A stretch of 64,000 bases of DNA from Pallidibacillus pasinlerensis (GCF_009996845.1 NZ_JAACYS010000004.1:1-64000); one strand, 5' to 3'. Positions 27,594 through 38,288 are shown, counted from the first letter of the stretch. Numbers and translations: made by a program. Notes: generated by a model from the letters alone, not told the origin.

Positions 27594-28325
27594 TTAAACA
27601 TACCATCCACCATTTACACTAATCACTTGGCCAGTGATATAAGAAGCTTTGTCAGATAATAAATATTCTACTGCATCTGCTACTTCTTCAGCTTTACCGA
27701 GTCTAGAAAGAGGAATTTCATCTATTACAATTTCTAATTCCTCTTCATCTAAATTGTTAAGCATATCTGTTTGAATCGCTCCTGGAGCAACACAGTTAAC
27801 CCGAATTCCACTTGGGGCAACTTCTTTACTTAACGCCTTTGCAAAACTGATTTGCCCGCCTTTTACAGCAGAATACACCGTTTCACAAGAAGCCCCTGTT
27901 AATCCCCAAATCGAGGATACGAAACAAATAGATCCGCTTTTTTGATGAATCATTTTTGGTAATAGATTTTTAGTAATAAATATTGGTGCAGTTAAATGAA
28001 CAGAAATTAAATCGTGAATTTCTTCAGGTAGCATTGTTGTTAATACTTTACTGACAGCAATACCACAATTATGCACGATACCGTGTAATTGATAAATTTG
28101 TTGTGTTAGATGCTTACAACCTTCTTCCGATCGCACATCTGCTTGGATTGGGATAAACTCTCCTTTTGGATTGATGTTTTGTAATTCATCCATCAACTCT
28201 TCAATTGATTTATTATTTTTATTGTAATGTAAATATAGGGATTGACCTTTTTCTGCAAGTTTTTTAGCAATTGCTCGGCCGATCCCACCACTTGCACCAG
28301 TAATTAAAACAAAAGACTTTTGCAA
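27594..28325 (-). CDS. ymfI: SDR-family reductase YmfI (EF-P lysine modification)
   Basis: A 243-residue short-chain dehydrogenase. The NADP-binding VLITGASGGIGRAIAKKL lies at 6-23. Catalytic Ser is in VSSIWG near 134 and YSAVK near 149. In B. subtilis YmfI reduces the 5-aminopentanone group on elongation factor P to 5-aminopentanol; that role is assigned from synteny and family, since SDR sequences alone resemble FabG. I use TTG 28325 after GGGGGAG (5 nt); the open frame continues 13 codons upstream without homology. Confidence 0.88.
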   Translation of the reverse strand: MQKSFVLITGASGGIGRAIAKKLAEKGQSLYLHYNKNNKSIEELMDELQNINPKGEFIPIQADVRSEEGCKHLTQQIYQLHGIVHNCGIAVSKVLTTMLPEEIHDLISVHLTAPIFITKNLLPKMIHQKSGSICFVSSIWGLTGASCETVYSAVKGGQISFAKALSKEVAPSGIRVNCVAPGAIQTDMLNNLDEEELEIVIDEIPLSRLGKAEEVADAVEYLLSDKASYITGQVISVNGGWYV

Positions 28326-28471
28326 TATAACTCCCCCATAAGATTTTAAAATATTTTCAAGCATAATTCTATTATAAAATACTTTTAAATTTAAAATTCA
28401 AAATTTCAGAATTAAGCTTTAGTAAATAGAAAGAGGCCGTCTTAAGTGACTGCCTCTAGAATAACGAAATT

Positions 28472-29761
28472 TCAATTTTTCGGCAATACTTTACATACCG
28501 TTAAACGTTCTTCGGCAATTAATGTAGTTGCCACTTTTTTTACATCGTCAAACGTAATTTCTTCTAATATCGGTACTACTCGGAATAGATCCATTTCATT
28601 AAAAGCGTAACGTGTGAATTGATTTGCAATAAATTCTGGTGAGTTTAATGCTCGTAAAAAAGTACCAATTTTATGCTTTTTAATTCTTGTAAGTGCTGAC
28701 TCTGATAGATTATCATGTGTTTTTGCCTTTAATAATATTTCCTTAATCTTACTTTCTAATTTATCTGGCTCAGTTGTATCACCACCAACTAACACAAAAC
28801 CAAAGCTTTCTTCTTGAGTATAATCATAGGAGAATGAATCATCAATTAATCCTTCATCGTATAAATCCCGATAATTTTCTGAACTACGACTAAATAGTAA
28901 ATCAAGTAGAAGTTGTGCAGATAATTCGGTTTTGAGCATTTTATCGCCCTTTTGATTAACGAAATTACCTTTTAGACCAACCATACATTTCGGTGTTTGA
29001 ACATTCATTTTCAATACTTTTTCTTTTTCCGCTACGGTCTCAGGTTCATCATCGAAATAGCGACGTATTTCTGGCTGATCGGTAAAAGGTCGAGCAGCTT
29101 GGTCAACACGAATTGTATCAATCATTTCTTTCGGATCTACTGGTCCAACGACAAATAACAACATATTACTTGGATGGTAAAAAGTATTGTAACATTCATA
29201 TAATAAGTCACTCGTTATATCGGCAATCGATTCAATAGTTCCCGCAATATCAATTTTTACAGGATGGTTATGGTACATATTTTCAATTGTGCCGAAATAC
29301 AAACGCCAATCCGGATTATCATTATACATTTGAATTTCTTGACCGATGATTCCCTTTTCTTTTTCGACTGTTTGTTCAGTGAAGTACGGTTGTTGAACCA
29401 TATCAATTAACGTTTTTAAATTTTCATATACATTTAAAGTTGACGAAAATAAATAAGCCGTACGTGTGAATGAAGTAAACGCATTAGCAGAGGCACCTTG
29501 TTTCGTAAATTGTTGAAACACATCACCGTCTTCTTTTTCAAACATTTTATGTTCAAGAAAATGGGCAATTCCATCCGGTACTATTTTATATTCATTACTA
29601 CCTAATGGGACAAAATGATTATCGACAGAACCGTATTTTGTTGTAAAAGTTATAAAAGTTTTATTAAATCCCTTTTTCGGTAGACAATATACATCAAGAC
29701 CATTATCAAGTTTTTCATAATATAATTCTTCGCCCAGTTGTTTAAATTCAATTTTCTCCAT
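28472..29761 (-). CDS. ymfH: M16-family zinc peptidase YmfH
   Basis: A 429-residue insulinase-type peptidase with the inverted zinc motif HFLEHKMF near 67 and the downstream SANAFTSFTRTAYLFSS typical of active M16 subunits. ATG 29761 is seven nt after GGAGG; the GTG two codons upstream is too close to it. It lies two nt downstream of ymfF, whose product is the degenerate partner, so they probably form the usual active/inactive M16 heterodimer. Substrate is unknown. Confidence 0.92.
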   Translation of the reverse strand: MEKIEFKQLGEELYYEKLDNGLDVYCLPKKGFNKTFITFTTKYGSVDNHFVPLGSNEYKIVPDGIAHFLEHKMFEKEDGDVFQQFTKQGASANAFTSFTRTAYLFSSTLNVYENLKTLIDMVQQPYFTEQTVEKEKGIIGQEIQMYNDNPDWRLYFGTIENMYHNHPVKIDIAGTIESIADITSDLLYECYNTFYHPSNMLLFVVGPVDPKEMIDTIRVDQAARPFTDQPEIRRYFDDEPETVAEKEKVLKMNVQTPKCMVGLKGNFVNQKGDKMLKTELSAQLLLDLLFSRSSENYRDLYDEGLIDDSFSYDYTQEESFGFVLVGGDTTEPDKLESKIKEILLKAKTHDNLSESALTRIKKHKIGTFLRALNSPEFIANQFTRYAFNEMDLFRVVPILEEITFDDVKKVATTLIAEERLTVCKVLPKN

Positions 29762-29763
29762 TC

Positions 29764-31029
29764 TCACGCCTCCATTCCTGACAAAAAGTAAACCGTATCG
29801 AGTTGAACTTTTTCACCAACTTTAAGGACGTCCTCTTTTTTTACATCATTAATTTTTTCTTTCCATAATTCTTCTGTCACTTTTGCTTGACTAATCACAT
29901 TATGATACATTACTTCAATATAACCACGGGACGTATCTAAAGTTTCCATCATTTGGTTTTGAATCATTGCTTTCGTTTGAACTAATTCTGCGTCGGTAAA
30001 CTCTCCGTTTTTCATTGCTTGTAATTGTTTTTTAATAATAGTTAATGCTTTTTCAAAATTTTTTGTTTCGATACCAGTCATAACCATCATTAACCCTTTA
30101 TGACTTTCAAGGCGACTAGCTGCATAATAAGCTAAACTAGCTTTTTCCCTAACATTTACGAATAATTTTGAATGAGGGAAACCACCGAAAAGTCCATTAA
30201 ATACTTGTAATGCAAAATAATCATCATCACCATAACTAACATTGGTACGTAAGCCAATATTTAATTTTCCTTGTGCCAAATCTTGCTTTTCGATAACTAC
30301 ATTCTCTTTTTCTATTTTGCGTTCAGAAGTTTTTGAAATATTTTTCGGTTTACGTTCAGCAAATTGTAACTTATCGTTAACAAGGGAAACTACTTCATTT
30401 TCGTCAAAATCACCGACAATAAATAAGTCAAGTTCATCTTCTGCTAAAGATTTTTTATAGTAGTTAAATAAGTTTTTAGCATTAATTTGATCAACGTCTT
30501 CGAGATAGCCGTTGACAGGAACAGAATAAGGTTCGTTTTTACACATTTCTTGGACTAACCGTAGGTTTGCATAACGCATTTTATCATCGAAAACAGCTTG
30601 AATCCGCTGTTTTAATGTACGTTTTTCTTTTTCAACAATTTGTTCGTCAAAGCTATCGTTATTTACCGTCTTTGGATTTAATAATATCTCAGCTAAAAGT
30701 GAAATGCCCTTTTTTAATAATTGTTCATCACTTTTTAAAAATTTTTCATTCGCTAGTTCCATCGTTATAGAAATAACATGATATTCTCCCTTTTTTTGGA
30801 GATCAACATATAAAACAGCCCCATACAACTCTTCTAAGTATGTACGTAATTCCATCACACTCGGATATGTAGTCGTTCCACTTTGTAATACGTGGGGTAA
30901 TAAGGCACGAATCGTTGCATCTTCTTTAGTTAATGGTGTTTTCATTTTAAAAACAATTGTATTTGTTTTATATTTTTCAGTTTTTAATAAATGTAATTTC
31001 AGACCACCATTTACGACAATTTTCTCCAT
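29764..31029 (-). CDS. ymfF: M16-family peptidase-like YmfF (non-catalytic partner)
   Basis: A 421-residue M16 fold protein. At the place of the zinc motif it reads LLPHVLQSGTTTYPS, with no HxxEH, so it should be inactive and support YmfH. The C-terminal half carries the conserved SGMEA end and the KLFVNVREKASLAYYAASRL block typical of M16 second domains. The start is ATG 31029 after AGGAGGAAAATA; the open frame extends 62 more codons upstream but this is non-coding in character. Confidence 0.92.
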   Translation of the reverse strand: MEKIVVNGGLKLHLLKTEKYKTNTIVFKMKTPLTKEDATIRALLPHVLQSGTTTYPSVMELRTYLEELYGAVLYVDLQKKGEYHVISITMELANEKFLKSDEQLLKKGISLLAEILLNPKTVNNDSFDEQIVEKEKRTLKQRIQAVFDDKMRYANLRLVQEMCKNEPYSVPVNGYLEDVDQINAKNLFNYYKKSLAEDELDLFIVGDFDENEVVSLVNDKLQFAERKPKNISKTSERKIEKENVVIEKQDLAQGKLNIGLRTNVSYGDDDYFALQVFNGLFGGFPHSKLFVNVREKASLAYYAASRLESHKGLMMVMTGIETKNFEKALTIIKKQLQAMKNGEFTDAELVQTKAMIQNQMMETLDTSRGYIEVMYHNVISQAKVTEELWKEKINDVKKEDVLKVGEKVQLDTVYFLSGMEA

Positions 31030-31213
31030 TATTTTCCTCCTGTCACCATTATTAAAATAGCGTTCAAAAATATAAAAAATTGAATAACGAGTTAGAATTA
31101 GGTGCTTTAATTTAGTTATGTATAATCTATCTACTTCGTATTCATTGTATACCCGTTTATTCGAAATCATTGACATAATTATGAAAGGGCTTTTTAAAAC
31201 TATGTCTATTTTC

Positions 31214-31243
31214 ACTATACATTTGTTAGTTTCAACATTTCAA
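31214..31243 (-). promoter_or_regulatory. Sigma-A promoter for the ymfF-ymfH unit
   Basis: On the minus strand TTGAAA (31238-31243), an 18-nt spacer and TATAGT (31214-31219). It would give a leader of about 180 nt before ymfF. Apart from this and the terminator at 31264-31324 I see nothing in the 306-nt gap. Confidence 0.55.
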
Positions 31244-31263
31244 GTTTTGGTGAGTTCTATCCA

Positions 31264-31324
31264 TAAAAAAATCTGATCCCTCGTTAACAACTTCGTTTTC
31301 ATTGCTAATGAGAAATCAGATTAT
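31264..31324 (-). terminator. Terminator of the nup transporter operon
   Basis: On the minus strand AATCTGAT and ATCAGATT form a stem with a large loop, followed by TTTTT. It begins 12 nt after the nupQ stop codon. Confidence 0.75.
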
Positions 31325-31335
31325 TTTATTTAGTC

Positions 31336-32307
31336 TTATCTTTGACCTTTAATATAAGGTTGGTTTAATGCTTTAGGGGCTACTGATTTACCAATGAAAC
31401 CAGCAATCGCTAAAATTGTTAATACATAAGGTAAAATGTATAGATAAACAGTTGGAATGTCTTGAACAAATGGGATGCTAGTTCCAACTACACTTAAGCT
31501 TTGAGCAAAACCGAAGAAAATTGCAGCTCCCATCATACCTAATGGATTCCATTTTCCAAAAATCATCGCAGCAATCGCCATGAAGCCTTGTCCACTAATA
31601 GTAGCTGCACTATAGTCCAATGTGATTGTTTGGGAGAAGATAGCACCACCGATACCACCTAATGCTCCAGAAATCATAACACCGATATAACGCATCCGAT
31701 TTACTTTGATACCCATTGTATCTGCTGCAGTCGGATGTTCACCAACAGAACGGATACGTAAACCAAACGGTGTTTTAAATAATACAAACCAGCCTAAGAT
31801 TGCAGCAAGTACTGCTAAATAGGACGTAATATAAACATTTTGAAAGAATAACGGTCCAAGTACTGGAATATCTTCTAGTACAGGTATATCAAAACGAGTA
31901 ATTGTCTCTTGGATATAAGGTGTTTGACCTTTTCCATCAAATATTTTTTTAACTAAAAAGACAGTTGCACCAGCAGCTAACATATTTAAAGCTGTTCCGG
32001 CAATAATTTGATCTGACCGGAAAGTTACAGAAGATACTGCAAGTAATAATGAGAAAATACTTCCAATAACCATTGCTATAATAATAGCTACCCAAGGAGT
32101 CATTCCTTTAAATGTATCAGCTAACATTAAGTTTGTAATGATACCTGTAAATGCTCCTATTTGCATAATTCCCTCTAAACCGATATTCGTTACACCAGAA
32201 CGTTCCGAAAATACTGCACCTAAGCCCGTAAAAATGAGCGGAGCAGCATAGGATAAGGAAGTATAAAATACGAAGGCTATAATACCAATCAGTCCTAGTT
32301 CCTCCAT
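31336..32307 (-). CDS. nupQ: Nucleoside ABC transporter permease NupQ
   Basis: The 323-residue permease of the BPD_transp_2 (LivH/RbsC) type has about eight hydrophobic segments, the ERSGVTNIGLEGIMQIGAF start block and the GLRIRSVGEHPTAADTMGI cytoplasmic loop that contacts the ATPase. It pairs with NupP to form the membrane channel of a nucleoside importer of the NupNOPQ family (B. subtilis YufN-Q). ATG 32307 follows AAAGGAG. It starts one nt after the nupP stop. Confidence 0.92.
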   Translation of the reverse strand: MEELGLIGIIAFVFYTSLSYAAPLIFTGLGAVFSERSGVTNIGLEGIMQIGAFTGIITNLMLADTFKGMTPWVAIIIAMVIGSIFSLLLAVSSVTFRSDQIIAGTALNMLAAGATVFLVKKIFDGKGQTPYIQETITRFDIPVLEDIPVLGPLFFQNVYITSYLAVLAAILGWFVLFKTPFGLRIRSVGEHPTAADTMGIKVNRMRYIGVMISGALGGIGGAIFSQTITLDYSAATISGQGFMAIAAMIFGKWNPLGMMGAAIFFGFAQSLSVVGTSIPFVQDIPTVYLYILPYVLTILAIAGFIGKSVAPKALNQPYIKGQR

Positions 32308-32308
32308 A

Positions 32309-33358
32309 TTACTTCACTCCTTTCTTTTTGGAAAACTTTTCGTACAGCCATTGGAATAAATAGGCACTTGCAACGAAGAAAATAATAATCGCAATAATAA
32401 TAGTAATCATTTCGGATGGTATTTGCGCAGGTGGGTTTGGCATATTCAATGAACCGTATTTTAACGCACCAAAAAGAATTGCACCGAAGACAACCCCAAT
32501 TGGATGGTTAGCTCCTAGTACGGCAACAGCAATACCTTCAAACCCGATTCCTGTAGTACTTGTTTTCGTAGCTACATATTCAAATGTACCAAGTCCTTCC
32601 ATCGCTCCAGCAAGACCAGCTAAAAAGCCGGAGATTACCATTGAAATAACAATATTACGTGGTACGTTCATTCCTGCATATTTAGATGCATCCTGGTTAA
32701 AACCAACCGCTTTTAACTCATAACCAAGTTTTGTTTTTTGTAAAATGAAATAAATAATAATTACAGCTAAAATTGCAATAAAAATTCCCCCGTGCATTCG
32801 AGAATACATCGTAATTTCTTCAAAGAAAGGAATACGTAATGATGCAGTTTCAGCAATCCGATCCGTTGTATCCTTACCAGCAATTCCACGAATTAATGCG
32901 TTTGTTACGTGCAATGCTACATAGTTTAACATAATCGTAACAACAACTTCGTTAACCCCTAGGCGAGCTTTTAAAATACCAGGAATAAATGCCCATAAAG
33001 CACCGGCTAGTCCCGCAACAAGAATTGCAAACGGGATATGAAGAACTGCTGGCATATCAAATGAAAGACCGACCCAAACGGCAGCGAACCAACCAACTAT
33101 TAATTGTCCTTCAACCCCGATATTAAATAAACCTGTTTTAAACGCAAAGGCAACCGCTAAACCTGCCAATATGTAAGGTGTAATTTGTCGGACGGTTTCA
33201 CCCATTACGTAAGGATCACCAAAAATCCCTTCCCATAATTGTGTATATCCAACGACTGGATCATATCCACTTACCATCATAATTATGGCACCAACAATTA
33301 AGCCGAGCACAATCGCTAAAACTGGAATTAATAACGAAATCAAACGCTTTTTATTCAA
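32309..33358 (-). CDS. nupP: Nucleoside ABC transporter permease NupP
   Basis: A permease of about 349 residues with nine or so hydrophobic segments. It carries the FKTGLFNIGVEGQLIVGWFA block near 78 and the LKAVGFNQDASKYAGMNVPR loop near 217, the family ATPase-contact region. I prefer TTG 33358, six nt after GAAGGTG; the GTG three codons upstream at 33367 is part of that site and would overlap nupO. Its partner nupQ follows by one nt. Confidence 0.92.
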   Translation of the reverse strand: MNKKRLISLLIPVLAIVLGLIVGAIIMMVSGYDPVVGYTQLWEGIFGDPYVMGETVRQITPYILAGLAVAFAFKTGLFNIGVEGQLIVGWFAAVWVGLSFDMPAVLHIPFAILVAGLAGALWAFIPGILKARLGVNEVVVTIMLNYVALHVTNALIRGIAGKDTTDRIAETASLRIPFFEEITMYSRMHGGIFIAILAVIIIYFILQKTKLGYELKAVGFNQDASKYAGMNVPRNIVISMVISGFLAGLAGAMEGLGTFEYVATKTSTTGIGFEGIAVAVLGANHPIGVVFGAILFGALKYGSLNMPNPPAQIPSEMITIIIAIIIFFVASAYLFQWLYEKFSKKKGVK

Positions 33359-33359
33359 T

Positions 33360-34928
33360 TTATTCACCTTCTTTCATAGATGGAGAATTTTTATCTCCGT
33401 CCACTTCATTGTTTTTCTTATTAATTTTTTGACCTGCCATTAGAAGTCCAAGTTCTTCTTCTGTTGTTTCCTTAGGATCAACGATATCAATGATTTGACC
33501 TTCGAAAATTACCGCAATTCGGTCACTAACATCCATAACTTCATCCAACTCAAAGGAAACGAGCAATACTGCTTTACCGTTATCTCTTTGTTCAATTAAG
33601 CGCTTATGAATAAATTCAATCGCACCAACATCAAGTCCGCGAGTCGGTTGAGCTGCAATTAGTAAGTCAGGATCTCTTTCAATTTCTCGTCCGATAATAA
33701 TTTTTTGTTGGTTACCACCGGAAAGAGCACGAGCAGGAGTATACTCGCTTTGCGTACGAATATCATATTGTTCTATTAATTCACGTGCTTTCGAATAAAT
33801 TTCTTTATGGTTCAGTACGCCCATATTTGAGAATGGTTTTTTATAGTACGTTTGTAACGCGACGTTTTCACCAACCGTAAAATTAAGAACAAGTCCATGG
33901 CGATGGCGGTCTTGTGGTATATGACCGACACCTGATTCTGTCACTTTACGTGGTCTCATATTTGTAATATCTTTTCCATTTAATTTAATTGTGCCACTTT
34001 CTGATCTACGAAGTCCTGTAATCGCCTCAATTAGTTCTGTTTGACCATTTCCGTCAACACCGGCAATACCTAAGATTTCACCACGACGAACTTCAAGATT
34101 AAGCTTGTTTACTTTTTCAGTACCACGATAATCTTTAACAACTAAATCATTTATCGATAGTACAGGTTCCTTTGGATTTGCTGGTGTTTTTTCTGTAGTA
34201 AAAACAACATCACGACCGACCATTAAACTAGCTAATTCTGTCGGATTTGTATCAGAAACATTTAACGTTTTGATTCCTTTACCACGACGAATTACTGTTA
34301 CGCGATCGGCAACTTCCATAATTTCTTTTAATTTATGGGTAATTAAAATAATTGATTTACCCTCTTGAACTAATCGTTTCATAATTTCAATCAATTCAGA
34401 AATTTCTTGAGGTGTCAATGCAGCCGTAGGTTCGTCAAAAATTAAAATATCTGCACCACGATATAAAGTTTTTAAAATTTCAACACGTTGTTGCATACCA
34501 ACAGATATATCTTCGACCATTGCATACGGATCAACATCTAAACCATACAAATTCGACAACTGCTTAATCTCTTCAGCAGCTTCTTTAATATTGATTCTTC
34601 CGCCTTTTGTTGGTTCTTTACCTAAAATAATATTTTCTGTCACACTAAATGTATCCACAAGCATGAAGTGTTGGTGGACCATCCCAATACCTAAGTCATT
34701 GGCAACGTTAGGGTCTGAAATTTCAACTCGTTTTCCTTTTACTCTAATTTCTCCCCCGTCAGGTTGATAAAGTCCAAATAAAACGTTCATTAAGGTTGAT
34801 TTCCCAGCACCATTTTCACCTAGTAGTGCATGAATCTCCCCTTTTTTCAATTGCAAAGTGATATTGTCATTCGCAACGAAATTGCCGAATACTTTCGTAA
34901 TATTCAACATCTCTATTACATATTCCAC
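33360..34928 (-). CDS. nupO: Nucleoside ABC transporter ATP-binding protein NupO
   Basis: A 522-residue duplicated ABC ATPase. The first half has Walker A GENGAGKST near 38, signature SVGMQQRVEILKTL and Walker B LIFDEPTAAL. The second half has the altered Walker A GVDGNGQTELIEA and signature ALSGGNQQKIIIGREI, the usual asymmetry of sugar/nucleoside importers. The start is GTG 34928 (about 7 nt after GGGGGG), giving MEYVIEMLNI as in B. subtilis YufO. It lies downstream of the nupN remnant, so this importer seems to lack its own binding protein. Confidence 0.93.
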   Translation of the reverse strand: MEYVIEMLNITKVFGNFVANDNITLQLKKGEIHALLGENGAGKSTLMNVLFGLYQPDGGEIRVKGKRVEISDPNVANDLGIGMVHQHFMLVDTFSVTENIILGKEPTKGGRINIKEAAEEIKQLSNLYGLDVDPYAMVEDISVGMQQRVEILKTLYRGADILIFDEPTAALTPQEISELIEIMKRLVQEGKSIILITHKLKEIMEVADRVTVIRRGKGIKTLNVSDTNPTELASLMVGRDVVFTTEKTPANPKEPVLSINDLVVKDYRGTEKVNKLNLEVRRGEILGIAGVDGNGQTELIEAITGLRRSESGTIKLNGKDITNMRPRKVTESGVGHIPQDRHRHGLVLNFTVGENVALQTYYKKPFSNMGVLNHKEIYSKARELIEQYDIRTQSEYTPARALSGGNQQKIIIGREIERDPDLLIAAQPTRGLDVGAIEFIHKRLIEQRDNGKAVLLVSFELDEVMDVSDRIAVIFEGQIIDIVDPKETTEEELGLLMAGQKINKKNNEVDGDKNSPSMKEGE

Positions 34929-35256
34929 ATCGGTACCCCCCACTCTAATCCTCAATATGTATGGTTAGATATTATTCTTATAATTATAAATTTTATGGTG
35001 CGAAAAAATTACCCATAAAAACTTTACCAAAAAAAACAAAAAATAGATACTTTTTTGTTAAAAAAGAACGTTATTTGTCAAAAATTGCAAACAAAATTTT
35101 TTCCAGAATAATCTGAAAATAAAGTATAAAAAATAATGTGCGAAAAGACACACATAAAAAAATAAACTTAAATAAATTTACTTTTTTATGTGCCACTTTG
35201 TAAAGATTGAGGATACAGCATTTGCCGTATCCCCTTTTTTTGATTTTAATTAATAA
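34929..35256 (-). other. 328-nt gap between nupN remnant and nupO, with two hairpins
   Basis: This stretch is very AT-rich and has no coding sequence. Two hairpins are visible. At 35210-35232, GGATAC and GTATCC form a stem followed by seven Ts on the plus strand. At about 35152-35202, CACATAAAAA and TTTTTATGTG flank a long AT loop. Such structures between a binding-protein gene and its ATPase gene commonly limit read-through, but the T run here favours the strand opposite to the genes. Confidence 0.4.
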
Positions 35257-35697
35257 TTATTGGTTTAAAAACTGTTCTAATTCAGTTTTGTTTCCAGGTG
35301 GTGTAATTTCACCGTTACGAATTTTATCTTCATAATCTTTAACGGCATCTAAAGTTTCTTGAGACATATTGTCACCAGTTGTTGCTAAACTAACACCATC
35401 TTCTGCAAGACCATATGTTGATAATTCTCCACCTGGGAAGTTACCTTCTTTTGATTTTATAATAATATCTTGTACAGCAACGTCTACACGTTTCATTGCA
35501 GATGTTAATGTAACGTTATGGTCACCAACTTGACCTTCTTCGTATTGGTCACTATCTACACCAATAACCCAAATGTTAGCTTCAGGATTTTGTTCTTTTC
35601 TTTCTTTTGCTTCAGCAAATACACCATTACCTGAACCACCAGCAGCGTGGAAGATGATATCAGCACCAGCTGTATACATTTGGTTAGCAATTTGTTT
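35257..35697 (-). pseudogene. nupN: Nucleoside-binding lipoprotein NupN (BMP family), 3' remnant
   Basis: Only the C-terminal 145 residues or so of a BMP/Med-family nucleoside-binding lipoprotein remain. These are KQIANQMYTAGADIIFHAAG, GSGNGVFAEAKERKE, WVIGVDSDQYEEGQV, LTSAMKRVDVAVQDII, then a tail ending FLNQ. The intact protein is about 350 residues with a lipoprotein signal peptide. Homology stops at about 35697, where an in-frame TAA precedes it, and the ATG at 35679 has no ribosome-binding site. The signal peptide and the first lobe are therefore gone. The neighbouring GntR-type regulator gene (ymfC), expected between ftsK and nupN, is also missing. Confidence 0.85.
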
Positions 35698-35830
35698 TTA
35701 CACTAATTTAAAAATCGATAAGTAAAATTATTCTATTTAATTTCACAATAATATATTATCCCAAAATTATCATTATTTCTGAATATTGTATTGGTAGAAA
35801 TTTTGTTATTTCAAAAAAGTTTATACTAGT

Positions 35831-38143
35831 TTATATGCTTTTTAATTCTTCATCATCTGGCTTCGGAATCAATACTTGTCGCGGTTTACTACCTTCATAC
35901 GGACCGACGATTCCCCGTTTTTCCATCTCATCAATGAGTCGGGCTGCTCGAGTATAACCGATTCGAAATCTCCGTTGTAACATAGATACTGAGGCCGTTT
36001 GTAATTCAGCAACTAATTGTACCGCGTCTTCATATAATTCATCATCAACTTCATCCACCGCGTCCGATGTATCATCAGGAATCATTTCTTCTTGATATTG
36101 TGCTTGTTGTTGTTCCGTCACAAATTTAACGATTTCCTCAACTTCTTCATCGGATAAAAAAGCACCTTGTATTCGAACTGGTTTCGATCTACCAGCAGGA
36201 AGGAAGAGCATATCACCACGACCGAGTAATTTTTCCGCTCCACCCATATCAAGTATTGTTCTTGAATCTGTTTGTGAACTAACGGCAAAAGCAATTCGCG
36301 AAGGAATATTCGCTTTAATTACCCCTGTAATAACGTCGACAGATGGTCTTTGTGTTGCAATAATTAAATGAATACCAGCTGCACGAGCCATTTGCGCAAG
36401 TCTCGTAATAGCATCTTCTACATCAGAAGGTGCAACCATCATTAGGTCGGCTAATTCATCAACAATAACAACGATAAACGGTAACAACGGATGTTTTTCT
36501 CCTGTTGCAGCATTGTATTTACGAACATATTCGTTATAACCTTCAATATTTCTAGTTCCTGACTCCGAGAACAATTCATAGCGACGCTCCATCTCACTAA
36601 CAACTTTTTTCAATGCCTGTGAGGCTTTTTTTGGATTTGTTACAACTGGAGCTAATAAATGCGGCACACCATTGTATACATTAAGTTCAACCATTTTCGG
36701 ATCAATCATCATCATTTTTACTTCATGCGGTTTTGTACGCATTAATATGCTCGTAATAATACCGTTAACACAAACACTTTTCCCTGACCCGGTTGCTCCA
36801 GCAATTAATAAATGGGGCATTTTATTTAATTCCGCTAATACAGCATCACCAGTAATATCCCGCCCTAAACCAATCAAGAGTTTTTTATCAAGTCGATCGA
36901 AACTTCCCTCTAGTACTTCTCGCAAAGTAACAACAGCAATTTCCGAATTTGGTACTTCAATTCCAATCGCAGATTTTCCTGGAATTGGCGCTTCCATACG
37001 AATATCTTTGGCAGCTAAAGCTAAGGCTATATCATCTTGTAAACTAACGATTTTACTTACCTTAACGCCTACGTCAGGGTGGACTTCATATTTTGTTACT
37101 GCTGGACCGATATGAACTTGGGTCACACGGGCTTTTACACCGAAACTTTGGAATGTCCGCTCTAATTTTGCAGCATTCGCATGAACTAATTCATACTCCC
37201 CACTTTGGTCTGTTTGTCTTGGCAATTTTAATAGAGAAATAGGAGGTAGCTGATAATCAACATTTTCCACCTCTGAAAAATTCATCGGCATCGGTTCTGT
37301 ATCTCCATCATCAGCTTCCTTCTCCTCCTCAATAATTGGCTCAATTTCTTCAACTTCCACTTCTCGCTTCGTTCTCTCAGCAAAGTTAGAAATAATTGGC
37401 TCATCAATTACGTCTTCATCGTAACTGTCTGTATCGAACTGTTCTGTTTCAATCGGAGTTTCTTCTTTTTTCTTTTCCTCTTCTACTAAACGTTCTTCAC
37501 GTTTCTCTTTCCATTTTTGTACGTCACCTTTAATTTCACTCGTTGTTTTAATTAAAAATGATTTTGTCTTATCAATCGTCTTATGTAAAAATTCACTAAA
37601 GGATTTTCCTGTAAGAAGAAGTAAGCCAACTATAATGGCTACATAAGCAAACATTTTTGCACCGGTAAAATCAAACAACACAAACAGTAGTGCAAAAGAA
37701 ATAGCACCAATCATTCCGCCACCTAAATCGACGGTTGAGCTTTGACTTAATAAGTCATCCCAAAACAATTCCCAAGTGTTTTTTATTACACTTGGACTTT
37801 GTAACACGCCTTGATTTACTAATGGATTAAACAATGCAATATGAGTTAATAGTAATATTGCGATAAAAATAGTATAAATACCTACGAGCCGTCGATTTGA
37901 AAACTTTGGCCATTCCCGTTTCCAAATTAAGAACACACTTAAAACAATTAAACCTAACGGTAAAATAATATACCATTCACCAGCTAGAAACCTGAAAAAG
38001 TGGACAAGGCCCCTTCCTACTAAACCTAAATTTAAAATTGCAATAATTGATAAAGCTAGTAATATGAGTGAACCAGCTTCAAATTTTATCGTTTGTTTTA
38101 ATTTTGCTTGGCTCTTCGTTCTTCTTTTTTTTCTTTTTACCAT
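35831..38143 (-). CDS. spoIIIE: DNA translocase FtsK/SpoIIIE
   Basis: The 770-residue ATP-driven DNA pump moves the chromosome across the division or sporulation septum. A basic N-terminus ([13 protein letters not shown]) is followed by four membrane segments in residues 20-170 and an acidic linker (about 215-300). The motor has Walker [16 protein letters not shown] near 449 and Walker [16 protein letters not shown]-terminal gamma winged helix, [20 protein letters not shown], reads KOPS/SRS DNA. ATG 38143 is chosen over GTG 38152. In B. subtilis the gene next to tepA is spoIIIE, hence the symbol. Confidence 0.95.
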   Translation of the reverse strand: MVKRKKRRTKSQAKLKQTIKFEAGSLILLALSIIAILNLGLVGRGLVHFFRFLAGEWYIILPLGLIVLSVFLIWKREWPKFSNRRLVGIYTIFIAILLLTHIALFNPLVNQGVLQSPSVIKNTWELFWDDLLSQSSTVDLGGGMIGAISFALLFVLFDFTGAKMFAYVAIIVGLLLLTGKSFSEFLHKTIDKTKSFLIKTTSEIKGDVQKWKEKREERLVEEEKKKEETPIETEQFDTDSYDEDVIDEPIISNFAERTKREVEVEEIEPIIEEEKEADDGDTEPMPMNFSEVENVDYQLPPISLLKLPRQTDQSGEYELVHANAAKLERTFQSFGVKARVTQVHIGPAVTKYEVHPDVGVKVSKIVSLQDDIALALAAKDIRMEAPIPGKSAIGIEVPNSEIAVVTLREVLEGSFDRLDKKLLIGLGRDITGDAVLAELNKMPHLLIAGATGSGKSVCVNGIITSILMRTKPHEVKMMMIDPKMVELNVYNGVPHLLAPVVTNPKKASQALKKVVSEMERRYELFSESGTRNIEGYNEYVRKYNAATGEKHPLLPFIVVIVDELADLMMVAPSDVEDAITRLAQMARAAGIHLIIATQRPSVDVITGVIKANIPSRIAFAVSSQTDSRTILDMGGAEKLLGRGDMLFLPAGRSKPVRIQGAFLSDEEVEEIVKFVTEQQQAQYQEEMIPDDTSDAVDEVDDELYEDAVQLVAELQTASVSMLQRRFRIGYTRAARLIDEMEKRGIVGPYEGSKPRQVLIPKPDDEELKSI

Positions 38144-38170
38144 ATGGATCACCCAAACTTTCTAATCAAA

Positions 38171-38218
38171 AGAATAAGGCTGTCTACAGCGCATGATTAA
38201 ACTAGACCCTGTTGGACA
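38171..38218 (-). terminator. Terminator between ylzJ and ftsK/spoIIIE
   Basis: AGGCTGTCC-ACAG and CTGT-GACAGCCT form an imperfect long stem (38176-38213) downstream of ylzJ. It is of the GGCTGTCC type seen elsewhere in the window. Confidence 0.6.
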
Positions 38219-38288
38219 GCCTCTTTTCGTTATTATATCATAATAGACTTTTTTAGTAATAATTAACATAAAAACATGTAAAATCTTT

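Noticed and set aside
31030-31215. 62-codon extension at the start of ymfF.
   Set aside because: No homology to M16 proteins; ATG 31029 has AGGAGG at the right distance.
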